This document shows, in pieces, positions 42,647 to 50,811 of a stretch of DNA of 64,000 nt. The translations under genes and the position numbers were made by a program. Location: contig NZ_LWHQ01000037.1 in assembly GCF_001653715.1 (NCBI RefSeq), forward strand, positions 8,969 through 72,968, given 5' to 3'. Every line of letters begins with the position of its first letter. Positions within the stretch are counted from its first letter, which is position 1. The DNA comes from Methylobacterium platani (GTDB lineage Bacteria; Pseudomonadota; Alphaproteobacteria; Rhizobiales; Beijerinckiaceae). The notes beneath the pieces are model-generated. The model was not told the DNA's origin. It did not search any database and was given only the letters and a program-made list of their open reading frames with translations.

Positions 42647-44026
42647 CTACTCGGCGGCGCTCAGCCGGAACGCGGCCTGGCGGGGCGGCACCGCCTCGCC
42701 GTGGAGCCGCCGGCAATCGGCGATGGTGGAGCGCGCAGTCTCGATCGCGATCATCACCGCCGCCATGGTGCGGGTGTCGGTCTCGCGCTCGCGGGTGTAG
42801 CGCACCACGTCGGCCGCGAGCGAATCGACCTCGCCGGTCAGGGCGTCGAGGCCGGCCGGATCGGCCCGGCGGGCCTCGGCGAGGATCTCGAGCAGGCGGT
42901 CCATCACCACGTCGATGCGCTCGCGGCGCAGGCGCCGCAGGCGCTGGCGCAGCCAGGCCAGCGCCGAGCCGAAGCCGCCGCCGAGCACCGCCAGCAGGTA
43001 GACCCAGTCGCCGTAGCGCTCGATGAAGCCCTGCTGCTCGCGCTCGAAATAGTCGATCGCGCCGGGATGGATCGGCAGCCGCGCGCTCGTCGCCTCGGCG
43101 GTGGTCTCGTAGGCCAGCGCCGCGACGTAGTCGGCCGCCGGCGTCGCGTCGGAGAGGCGCGAGCGCAGCTCGAACAGGTGCTGGGTCACGTCCGCCGCCA
43201 CGGTGCGGCTCATCGAGGCCCGGGCCATCAGCCGGTACGAGGCGCCGACGGTCTTCACCTCCTCCTCCGGCACCTTCGGGCTGCCGCCGAACAAGCCGGC
43301 CGGCACCGTCACCGCTTGGAGCCGGGGCAGGCGCTCGATGATCGCCGGGCCGTCCTCGACGCCGACGAAGTCGACCTTGCGGGTCCGGCTCGCCGCCTGG
43401 ACGGTGCCGACGAGGCGCAGGGCCATCGGGGCGGCGGGCGCGATCACCGCCACCACGGCGTCGATGCGCTTGCTCGCGAAGGCCTGGGGCAGATCCTCCT
43501 CGGCGAGCGGCACCAGACGCACCTGCCCCGCGGCGATCGGGCCGGCGCCGCCCTCCTGCAGGCCGAGGCCGTAATAGCCCATCAGGCTCTTGAGCAGCCA
43601 GAGATCGGCGTCGCGGTGGGCGACGATGCCGAGGCGCTTGCGGGCGAGCCCGGGAAAGGTCGTGATGCCGGACGGCGCCGGCGAGGCGATCAGCATCGCC
43701 TGGTCGCGCAGGATCGCCAGCGTCAGGCCGTTCGCCGGCAGGTCGACGTCGGGCCGCACCACCGCGAGGTCGGCACGCCCCTGCTCGAGCGCCCTGGCGC
43801 TCTCGCGCACGTCGTCGAAGGGCAGGATCTTGAGGCGCACGCCCTTGTGGGTGGTCTTCAGCGCCTCGGCATAGGCGCGCATCAGCGCCGGCTCGGTGCC
43901 GTCCCGGGGCGCCACCGCGATGGTGAGCGTGGTCGCCTGCAGGAGGTAGAGCGCCACCGCCGCGGCGACGGTGAGCACCAGGCTGGTGACCAGGAAGATC
44001 CGCTCGGGCCGGAACGCCGTCGTCAT
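42647..44026 (-). CDS. TAXI family TRAP-type substrate-binding protein, membrane anchored
   Basis: 459-aa protein. An N-terminal membrane segment (IFLVTSLVLTVAAAVALYLL) is followed by a TAXI-type periplasmic binding domain (about 33-310): TIAVAPRDGTEPALMRAYAE, LEQGRADLAVVRPDVDLPAN, HRDADLWLLKSLMGYYGLG. A second hydrophobic segment (YGDWVYLLAVLGGGFGSALA) and a long charged C-terminal helix (about 350-450) follow. No TRAP permease gene is adjacent, so it may be a receptor rather than a transporter part. Convergent with the Inh-like gene, 1 nt apart. Confidence 0.83.
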   Translation of the reverse strand: MTTAFRPERIFLVTSLVLTVAAAVALYLLQATTLTIAVAPRDGTEPALMRAYAEALKTTHKGVRLKILPFDDVRESARALEQGRADLAVVRPDVDLPANGLTLAILRDQAMLIASPAPSGITTFPGLARKRLGIVAHRDADLWLLKSLMGYYGLGLQEGGAGPIAAGQVRLVPLAEEDLPQAFASKRIDAVVAVIAPAAPMALRLVGTVQAASRTRKVDFVGVEDGPAIIERLPRLQAVTVPAGLFGGSPKVPEEEVKTVGASYRLMARASMSRTVAADVTQHLFELRSRLSDATPAADYVAALAYETTAEATSARLPIHPGAIDYFEREQQGFIERYGDWVYLLAVLGGGFGSALAWLRQRLRRLRRERIDVVMDRLLEILAEARRADPAGLDALTGEVDSLAADVVRYTRERETDTRTMAAVMIAIETARSTIADCRRLHGEAVPPRQAAFRLSAAE

Positions 44027-44134
44027 CGCGCGGACACGCCCTCCCTCGTGAACGAGGCCCGACGGCCCCGATCGAGGCTAACCGGGAAGGGGCGGCGCGG
44101 GTTGCGCGGCCGGCGTGTCGCAGCGGCAGTGCGA

Positions 44135-44992
44135 TCAGAGCTCGAGCTCGACCGTGACCGGCACGTGGTCCGACGGCTTCTCCCAGGCGCGGGCGTGGCG
44201 CGCGACGGTGACCGACTTCACGGTCCCGGCGAGGTCCGGCGTGACCCAGATGTGGTCGAGGCGCCGGCCCTTGTCGGCGGCGGCCCAGTCGGGGGAGCGG
44301 TAGCTCCACCAGGTGTAGATCTTCTCCGGCGGCGGGCGCAGGTGGCGCATCGTGTCGATCCAGCCGGCCTCGCCCCGCAGGGTCTCCAGGCGCTCGGTCT
44401 CGATCGGGGTGTGGCTGACCACGTCGAGGAGCTGCTTGTGCGACCAGACGTCGTGCTCGAGCGGCGCCACGTTGAGGTCGCCGACGAGGATCGCCGGACC
44501 CGACGGGCGGCGCCCGCCCCAGGCGCGCAGCTCGTCCATGAAGGAGAGCTTGTGGGCGAACTTGTCGTTGAGCTTCGGGTCGGGCACGTCGCCGCCGGCC
44601 GGGACGTAGAAATCGTGGACCGCGATGCCGGCAGCAGGCCCGGCCTCGGGCCCGAGCACCGCCGAGATGTGGCGGGCGTCCTGGCGCTCGCAAAAGCTCA
44701 TCACTTCGCGGGTAACGAGCGGCAGACGCGACAGGATCGCGACGCCGTTATAGCCCTTCTGCCCGGCGAAGACGACGTGCGGGTAGCCGAAGCCCTGCAG
44801 CTCCTTCAGCGGGAAGCGGTCGTCCGGGCACTTGGTCTCCTGCAGGCAGAGCACGTCGGGCTTCGCCTCGTCGAGGAAGCGGCGCACGAGGTCGATGCGC
44901 AGGCGGACCGAGTTGATGTTCCAGGTGCTGACGGTGAGGCGCAACGGTCGGGTACTCGAAGGCGAGAGTGATACCGTAGCGCCTTCGAACAC
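44135..44992 (-). CDS. xthA: Exodeoxyribonuclease III
   Basis: AP endonuclease/3'-5' exonuclease of base excision repair. EEP fold motifs: STWNINSVRLRIDLVRRFLD, CLQETKCPDDRFP (catalytic Glu), ILVGDLNVAPLEHDVWSHKQ (Asp/Asn), DHIWVTPDL and the final SDHVPVTVEL (Asp-His pair). No ATG lies just before the domain. GTG 44992 (285 aa) is used here; TTG 44944 (269 aa) would give a length nearer the family norm. Lies 99 nt after lolA on the same strand, with a strong palindrome between. Confidence 0.93.
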   Translation of the reverse strand: MFEGATVSLSPSSTRPLRLTVSTWNINSVRLRIDLVRRFLDEAKPDVLCLQETKCPDDRFPLKELQGFGYPHVVFAGQKGYNGVAILSRLPLVTREVMSFCERQDARHISAVLGPEAGPAAGIAVHDFYVPAGGDVPDPKLNDKFAHKLSFMDELRAWGGRRPSGPAILVGDLNVAPLEHDVWSHKQLLDVVSHTPIETERLETLRGEAGWIDTMRHLRPPPEKIYTWWSYRSPDWAAADKGRRLDHIWVTPDLAGTVKSVTVARHARAWEKPSDHVPVTVELEL

Positions 44993-45050
44993 CCCGGTTC
45001 GATGGCGCGAGGCAGGCCCGAATGGGCGCCGGCGCCGATGCGCCGGACGC

Positions 45051-45076
45051 TTTGCCATCGACACGTCGATGGCAAA
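45051..45076 (-). terminator. Perfect 26-nt palindrome between lolA and xthA
   Basis: TTTGCCATCGAC (45051-45062), AC, GTCGATGGCAAA (45065-45076). It starts 16 nt beyond the lolA stop, which favours a terminator; the tight 2-nt centre could also suit a DNA-binding protein. Confidence 0.6.
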
Positions 45077-45091
45077 GCAAACTTGCATGAA

Positions 45092-46042
45092 TCAGTTCGG
45101 GCGGGCCTGCTGCATCTTGGCCTCCAGCTCCTTGTCGACCGCCCGGCCGTAATTGATGACGAACATCATGCCGTCGACGGCGCGGCCGCGCTGGAGGTTG
45201 GAGAGCAGCACGGTGGTCTGGTAGCCCTGCGGATCGGTGATCCGCCACTGGCTCAGGGTCTTCATCGCATCGTCGAAGTAGAGCGCGATGCGCGAGGTGC
45301 CGCCCAGCGTCGAGCGGTCGTCGAGCACGATGCGGATGCCGCCGGGCTCGGCCGCGACGTCGGTGACGGTGAGGTCGCGGGCGAGGTCGATCTTGTCGCG
45401 CAGCAGGAATTTCAGCGGCGTCTGCGAGATGAAGTAGAGGTCCTGGGTCGCGAGCTTGCGGTCGCGCACCGCCACCGAGGTGCCGTCGGCGACGACCTCG
45501 AGCGAGGAGGGCTGGTCGTAGTCGAAGCGCAGGCGGCCGGGCTTGGCGAGGGTGAGCCTGCCGCCGATCTTGCGCCCGTCGGCGCCGATCTGGACGAAGT
45601 TGCCGGTCAGCGTCGTGACACCGTTGAAATAGGCGTTGGCGCGCTCGATCACCGCGGCCGGGTTGGCGGGGTCGACCGCGGCCGCGGTGGTGGCGACGGC
45701 GACCTGCTGGGCCGGCCGGCCCGGCTCGGGCGCGGCCGGCACCGCGGCGGTCTCGACGGGTTCCGGCGCGGCCTTGGCCCCGCCGAGGGAGGAGGGCCGG
45801 CGCGGCGGCAGCGGCGCCTTGGCGGAGGCGCCGGCGCCCGGCCCGGCAGGCGCGGCCGGCGCCGCCTCGGGCTGGGCCTCGGGCACCGGGTCCTTGCGGC
45901 CGAACAGGCCGTCGAGGAACGACGAGACCTGCGCCTCGGCCGGCGAGGCGACGAGCACGGCCGGCATCGCGAGGGCGGCGACCGAGAGCGCGGCGCCGAG
46001 GGACGCGGCGCGGAGCGGGCCGGAGCGAGGACGGCCGTTCAT
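45092..46042 (-). CDS. lolA: Outer-membrane lipoprotein carrier protein LolA
   Basis: 316-aa LolA-family periplasmic chaperone. Signal peptide up to ASPAEAQ, then a Pro/Ala-rich linker (about residues 50-115), then the LolA barrel: VIERANAYFNGVTTLTGNFV, GGRLTLAKPGRLRFDYDQPS, VAVRDRKLATQDLYFISQTP, LDDRSTLGGTSRIALYFDDA, QWRITDPQGYQTTVLLSNLQ. The linker is unusual compared with E. coli LolA but common in Rhizobiales. Carries lipoproteins from LolCDE to the outer membrane. GGAGAA precedes ATG 46042. It is 163 nt after ftsK. Confidence 0.9.
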   Translation of the reverse strand: MNGRPRSGPLRAASLGAALSVAALAMPAVLVASPAEAQVSSFLDGLFGRKDPVPEAQPEAAPAAPAGPGAGASAKAPLPPRRPSSLGGAKAAPEPVETAAVPAAPEPGRPAQQVAVATTAAAVDPANPAAVIERANAYFNGVTTLTGNFVQIGADGRKIGGRLTLAKPGRLRFDYDQPSSLEVVADGTSVAVRDRKLATQDLYFISQTPLKFLLRDKIDLARDLTVTDVAAEPGGIRIVLDDRSTLGGTSRIALYFDDAMKTLSQWRITDPQGYQTTVLLSNLQRGRAVDGMMFVINYGRAVDKELEAKMQQARPN

Positions 46043-46205
46043 CGGCAGGGTTCTCCGTGTGGGCGGACGGGGACGGGCTGGCCCGCGCCGGCAGGCCGGC
46101 GCCTCGCCCGCCCGACGGGCTGGAATGCCGAGCGGGCGAGACCCAGCCATAGAGCCGCCCGCTGTGGCGAATATGCGACGGCGCGACCGTCGATGCCGGA
46201 AGTCG

Positions 46206-49200
46206 TCACGCCTCCTCGCCTCCGGGCTGCGGCGCGGGTTCGATCAGGATCTCGCGCTTGCCGGCATGGTTGGCGGGGCCGACGATGCCCTCGCGCTCCA
46301 TCCGCTCCATCAGCGAGGCCGCCCGGTTGTAGCCGATCTGCAGACGCCGCTGGATGTAGCTCGTCGACGCCTTCTTGTCGCGCAGCACCACCGCCACCGC
46401 CTGGTCGTAGAGATCGGCGGTCGGATCGCCGAAGCTGCCCTGGTCCATGACCGGGGCGTCCTGCGCGGCGGCCGCCGCCGCCTCCTCGGCCTCCTCGTCC
46501 GCCGTCACGGCGTCGAGGTAGGACGGGCGGCCCTGGCGCTTGAGGTGGGCCACCACCTGCTCGACCTCGTCGTCCGAGCAGAACGGCCCGTGCACCCGGG
46601 TCGTGCGCCCGCCGCCGGCCATGAACAGCATGTCGCCCTGGCCCAGCAGCTGCTCGGCCCCCATCTCGCCGAGGATCGTCCGCGAATCGATCTTCGAGGT
46701 CACCTGGAACGAGATCCGGGTCGGGAAGTTCGCCTTGATCGTGCCGGTGATCACGTCCACCGACGGGCGCTGCGTCGCCATGATCAGGTGCAGGCCCGCC
46801 GCCCGCGCCATCTGGGCGAGGCGCTGGATCGCCCCTTCGATGTCCTTGCCCGCCACCATCATCAGGTCGGCCATCTCGTCGACCACGATCACGATGTAGG
46901 GCAGGGCGGTGAGGTCCATGACCTCGTCCTCGTAGATCGCCTCGCCGGTCTCGCGGTCGAAGCCGGTCTGCACGGTGCGGGTGATCACCTCGCCGCGCGC
47001 GCGCGCCTCCGCCACCCGGGCGTTGAAGCCGTCGATGTTGCGCACCCCGAGGCGCGCCATCTTCTTGTAGCGCTCCTCCATCTCGCGCACCGCCCATTTG
47101 AGGGCGATGACCGCCTTCTTGGGGTCGGTGACGACGGGCGAGAGCAGGTGCGGGATGCCGTCGTAGACCGAGAGCTCCAGCATCTTGGGATCGACCATGA
47201 TCAGGCGGCACTCCTCCGGCTTCATCCGGTAGAGCAGCGACAGGATCATGGTGTTGATGGCGACCGACTTGCCCGAGCCGGTGGTGCCGGCGACGAGCAG
47301 GTGGGGCATGCGGGCGAGATCGGCGATGATCGCCTCGCCGCCGATATTCTTGCCCAGACACAGCGCGAGCTTCTGCTTGGTCTCGGTGAAGACCGGCGAG
47401 GTCAGGAGCTCGCGCAGGTACACCGTTTCGCGCTTGAGGTTCGGCAGCTCGATGCCGATGGCGTTGCGGCCCTGGACGACGGCGACGCGGGCGGAGATGG
47501 CGGACATCGAGCGGGCGATGTCGTCGGCGAGCGAGATGACGCGGCTCGACTTGGTGCCCGGCGCCGGCTCCATCTCGTAGAGCGTCACCACCGGGCCCGG
47601 CCGGACCGCCAGGATCTCGCCGCGCACGCCGAAATCCTGGATCACCTGCTGCAGCTGAAGGGCGTTGTCCTCCAGCATCTCGGGATCGAGGTTGCTGCCG
47701 TCCGATTCCCGCGGCTCGGCCAGGAGATCGACCGAGGGCAGCTCGTAGGGCACGTCGACGAAACGTGCGGCCGGGCGCAGCGGGATGGTGGCGACCGGCG
47801 CCAGGATGTCGTCGTCCTCGCCGTCGTCGTCGGCATCGAGACCGAGATCGGTGACGAGGCCCGTCGTGCCGATCACCAGGCCGTGCGGCTCGGGGGCCGG
47901 CGAAGGCGACCAGGACGCCGCGGCGACGGTGTCGGCCTCGGGGGCGGGGGCATCGGGCTGCACCGCGACCGGCACCGCTTGCTCTGCGGCCGGCCCGGGT
48001 TGCGTCGCAAGCGGCACCGATGGTGCGGCCATCGGCAGGATGATGCGCGGCGGGCGCGGGGGGGAGGGCAGCGTCGGTGCAGGCAGCTGCGCGCTGAGGC
48101 GGCCGGTCGGCACGTAGACGAAGGGCTGCGCCGCATGCGACGCGGGCTGGGCGGCCGGTTCCGCTGCGGTGAGATCCTCGGCCGCGGCCGGGGCGAGGGT
48201 CGTCACCGCCGGCAGGGTCTGCGCCGCCGACTCCTCGGCCGCCGCGACCGGCAGGGTGTCCGTGGCGATGAACGACCACGGCACCGGCGCGAAGACCAGG
48301 GGTGCGGCGACGGCGGGCTCGGGCTCGCCGGCCGGCGCCTCCTCGATCGCCCGGGGGGCGGCCGGGGGCTCGGAGGCCGCCGGCACGGGCACGATCGCCA
48401 CCTCGTGCGACGCGCCCGCCGCATCCGGCGACGGCGCGGGGCAGGGCGCGTAGGTCAGGGCCAGCATCGGGGCGGGCGCCGGCAGCAGGATGGTGGCGGG
48501 CAGCAGCGCGGCAGCAAGGGTATGCTCGGCCGTCTGCTCCGCCGCGGGAGCCGTGTCGGGCGCCGCAGGCGGGGAGGGGATCACCGGAGCGATCGTCTCG
48601 GCCGCGACGGCGATCGGGGCTTCGGCGACGGGCTCCGGAGCGGCGACCGCCTGCACGGCCACGGACCCGTCGGCGACAGCCTCGGCTGCCGGGGCCGGCG
48701 CCGCGGCCGGCTCCGTCGGACCCGGCTCTTCCCCAGGGCTGGGAGCCTCCGCGGCCGCGACGGCCGGCACGTCGGCGGCCGGGATCCCGTCGGACGGGGC
48801 CTCGGCCGTCGGCTCCTCCGCGACCGGCTCCGGCAGCGGACGGTTGTCCTGCTCCGCCGCATTCGGCAGCGGCAGGGTCCAGTCGTGCTGCAGCAGGCGG
48901 TCGAGGGTGTAGACCGGGCGCGCAGGCAGCGAACGCAGGTGCGAGACGTCGACCGGCACCAGGATGGCGCTGTTCGGCACGTCGAAGACCTGTGTCGGGA
49001 ACACCTGTGCCGGGAACACCTGTGCCGGGAACACCTGTGCCGGGAACACCTGTGCCGGGAACACCTGTGCCGGGAACACCTGTGCCGGGAACACCTGGGC
49101 CGGCGCGACCGGCGTATCCGCGGCCGACAGGTCCGGCGCGGGCGGCACGGTCTCGACGACGACGGCATCGGGTGCCAGGGCGAAAGGCTCTCCGGCCGCC

Positions 49201-50636
49201 TCGGGCGCGGCGGTCTCCGCGAGTTGCGCCGGCTCCTCCGCGATCTCCGGCGATGCGGCGACGGCCTCGAGGACGAGGTCCGGCATCGCGACCGCCTCGG
49301 CGGCCGGTGTCTCCGCCGGGACGACGGGCATCCCGGCCTCGGGTGCCGGCTCGGCGGCCTCCGACGGGACCGTCTCGACCGGCCCTGCATCCGGGGCCGC
49401 AGCCTCGGCCGGGCTCGTCTCCTCCTGTGGGTGGCGCAGGAGATGATCCGGCGTGCGGGTGAAGCGCACGCCCGGCGGCAGGACGTAGGGCTGGCGCCAC
49501 AGCGGCACCGGGGGCACCGAAGCGGCCGCGGCGGCGGCTTCCGCCTCGGCGAGGGCCGCCTCGGCGGCTGCGAGCTCGGCGGCGATCCGGGCGGCGGCCT
49601 CGGCCTCCGCGGCGAGCCGGGCCTCCTCCTTCTCCCGCAGCGCCTGCTCGCGCCGGCGCTGGCGCGCCTGCAGGACGTGATCGGGCGTGCGGGTGAACCG
49701 CACGCCGGCCTCGGCGGGCCGCTCGGCCGGGGCGGGGCGCGCCCGCACCTCCGGCACCGCATGGTCCGGCTCCGCCTCGCGGCGGCGGGCGCGGGTCAGC
49801 ACGGCCCGGGCCGGGCCGGCGGGGGGAATCGGCATGGTCCAGCCGCCGTCCGGCACGAGGGCCGGGTCCGGCGCCCAGTGCGAGGCGCGGCGCGGCGCCG
49901 GGATCTCCGGCGCGACCTCGACGATCGCCACCGCGAAGGCCTCGGCCTCCGCCGGAAGCACCGGCTCGGCGGCGCGCATCGACTCCACCGGGTGCCCGGG
50001 CTCCGTCGGAGGCACGGCCTCCACCGGGTGACGAGGCTCGATCGGTCGACGAGCCTCCTGGCGGTACGCCCGGGCCGGCTCGGCCGGGGGCGGCGGCATG
50101 AAGGCGTCGGGCGCGGGCGACCAGGCGTCGGCGCCGGGCCCCGCGACGGCCCCTCGGCCGTAGGCGTCGTCGGCACCGATCGCGGGCTGCCGCGGCGCGG
50201 CGTCCCGCGCCGGCTCCGGCCAGGCGGCCTGCGACGGCGTCGGACCCTGTGCCCGGCCCTCGGCCGGGGCGGCGAAGGCGGCCGTCCGGGCCGGGCGCGG
50301 CGCGGGGTCCGCGGCGAACGGGCTCTGGCTCCACGGCTCCGGCGGCGCGGCGGGCGCCTGGCCGTGCATGTGGCCGGCCGCGTCGGCTTCCGGGCGCACC
50401 AGGGCGTCGGCCATCCAGCTCGGGGTGGCGCGGCGGCTCAAGGTGTAGTCCCGCTGCGCCGGCGGCGCGGCGGGCGGCGCGAAGCGGCGCGCCAGGATCG
50501 CCCGCAGGCTCATCACGGTCTGGGCGAGGACGCCGAGAGGGCGCTCCCGGCGCTCGGGCGTGCGGAGATGGTCGCGCACCCGCTGGGATGCGCGCGGCGA
50601 GGAGTCGGAGAAGGGTGGCCGTCCCGATTGTCTCAT
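46206..50636 (-). CDS. ftsK: DNA translocase FtsK (long, without N-terminal membrane domain)
   Basis: About 1476 aa. The C-terminal third is a complete FtsK motor: alpha domain FGVRGEILAVRPGPVVTLYE, Walker A GTTGSGKS at residues 1117-1124, Walker B VIVVDEMADLMMV, QRPSVDVITGTIKANFPTR, and a winged-helix gamma domain near the end (SYIQRRLQIGYNRAASLMER). The first ~930 residues are low-complexity Ala/Pro/Glu sequence, with several FTRTPDH-like repeats (VRFTRTPDHVLQ, VRFTRTPDHLLR, DRLLQHDW), an Ala/Glu helix, and a 15-bp tandem repeat block. The four membrane helices of canonical FtsK are not seen. Start ATG 50636 is uncertain; GTG 50720 is possible. Confidence 0.88.
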   Translation of the reverse strand: MRQSGRPPFSDSSPRASQRVRDHLRTPERRERPLGVLAQTVMSLRAILARRFAPPAAPPAQRDYTLSRRATPSWMADALVRPEADAAGHMHGQAPAAPPEPWSQSPFAADPAPRPARTAAFAAPAEGRAQGPTPSQAAWPEPARDAAPRQPAIGADDAYGRGAVAGPGADAWSPAPDAFMPPPPAEPARAYRQEARRPIEPRHPVEAVPPTEPGHPVESMRAAEPVLPAEAEAFAVAIVEVAPEIPAPRRASHWAPDPALVPDGGWTMPIPPAGPARAVLTRARRREAEPDHAVPEVRARPAPAERPAEAGVRFTRTPDHVLQARQRRREQALREKEEARLAAEAEAAARIAAELAAAEAALAEAEAAAAAASVPPVPLWRQPYVLPPGVRFTRTPDHLLRHPQEETSPAEAAAPDAGPVETVPSEAAEPAPEAGMPVVPAETPAAEAVAMPDLVLEAVAASPEIAEEPAQLAETAAPEAAGEPFALAPDAVVVETVPPAPDLSAADTPVAPAQVFPAQVFPAQVFPAQVFPAQVFPAQVFPAQVFPTQVFDVPNSAILVPVDVSHLRSLPARPVYTLDRLLQHDWTLPLPNAAEQDNRPLPEPVAEEPTAEAPSDGIPAADVPAVAAAEAPSPGEEPGPTEPAAAPAPAAEAVADGSVAVQAVAAPEPVAEAPIAVAAETIAPVIPSPPAAPDTAPAAEQTAEHTLAAALLPATILLPAPAPMLALTYAPCPAPSPDAAGASHEVAIVPVPAASEPPAAPRAIEEAPAGEPEPAVAAPLVFAPVPWSFIATDTLPVAAAEESAAQTLPAVTTLAPAAAEDLTAAEPAAQPASHAAQPFVYVPTGRLSAQLPAPTLPSPPRPPRIILPMAAPSVPLATQPGPAAEQAVPVAVQPDAPAPEADTVAAASWSPSPAPEPHGLVIGTTGLVTDLGLDADDDGEDDDILAPVATIPLRPAARFVDVPYELPSVDLLAEPRESDGSNLDPEMLEDNALQLQQVIQDFGVRGEILAVRPGPVVTLYEMEPAPGTKSSRVISLADDIARSMSAISARVAVVQGRNAIGIELPNLKRETVYLRELLTSPVFTETKQKLALCLGKNIGGEAIIADLARMPHLLVAGTTGSGKSVAINTMILSLLYRMKPEECRLIMVDPKMLELSVYDGIPHLLSPVVTDPKKAVIALKWAVREMEERYKKMARLGVRNIDGFNARVAEARARGEVITRTVQTGFDRETGEAIYEDEVMDLTALPYIVIVVDEMADLMMVAGKDIEGAIQRLAQMARAAGLHLIMATQRPSVDVITGTIKANFPTRISFQVTSKIDSRTILGEMGAEQLLGQGDMLFMAGGGRTTRVHGPFCSDDEVEQVVAHLKRQGRPSYLDAVTADEEAEEAAAAAAQDAPVMDQGSFGDPTADLYDQAVAVVLRDKKASTSYIQRRLQIGYNRAASLMERMEREGIVGPANHAGKREILIEPAPQPGGEEA
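48996..49100 (-). repeat. 15-bp tandem repeat, seven units, inside ftsK
   Basis: Unit CGGGAACACCTGTGC on the plus strand, starting at 48996 and every 15 nt; the last unit has one change (GGGC end). Encodes a pentapeptide repeat AQVFP on the minus strand (seven to eight copies with flanks PTQVF and APAQVFP). Near-identical units suggest recent expansion by slippage. Confidence 0.95.
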
Positions 50637-50811
50637 GGTGCCGAAGGTGTGTGTGGGCGGCCCGCGGCCGCGTCGCGTGGGGCCAGTTAGCCACGGCATC
50701 GTTAACACCCGATTAGGCACGCGCGCCGGCCGCCGCCCACGGGGTACCGGGTGGCGCGCCGGCGCGTTAAGGACCGGGGGCGACTGCGGCGAGAAGGGGC
50801 TTTTGCGCGCG

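Noticed and set aside
48996..49100. Regular repeats as a CRISPR array
   Set aside because: Units are 15 bp, directly joined with no spacers, and in frame within a coding sequence; the same reasoning rejects the 33-bp repeat at 11545-11700.
45636..50690. A 1684-codon open frame on the plus strand opposite ftsK and lolA
   Set aside because: It is a GC-driven shadow. The minus-strand frame encodes a recognisable FtsK motor and LolA, while the plus frame has only Arg/Gly-rich low-complexity sequence.
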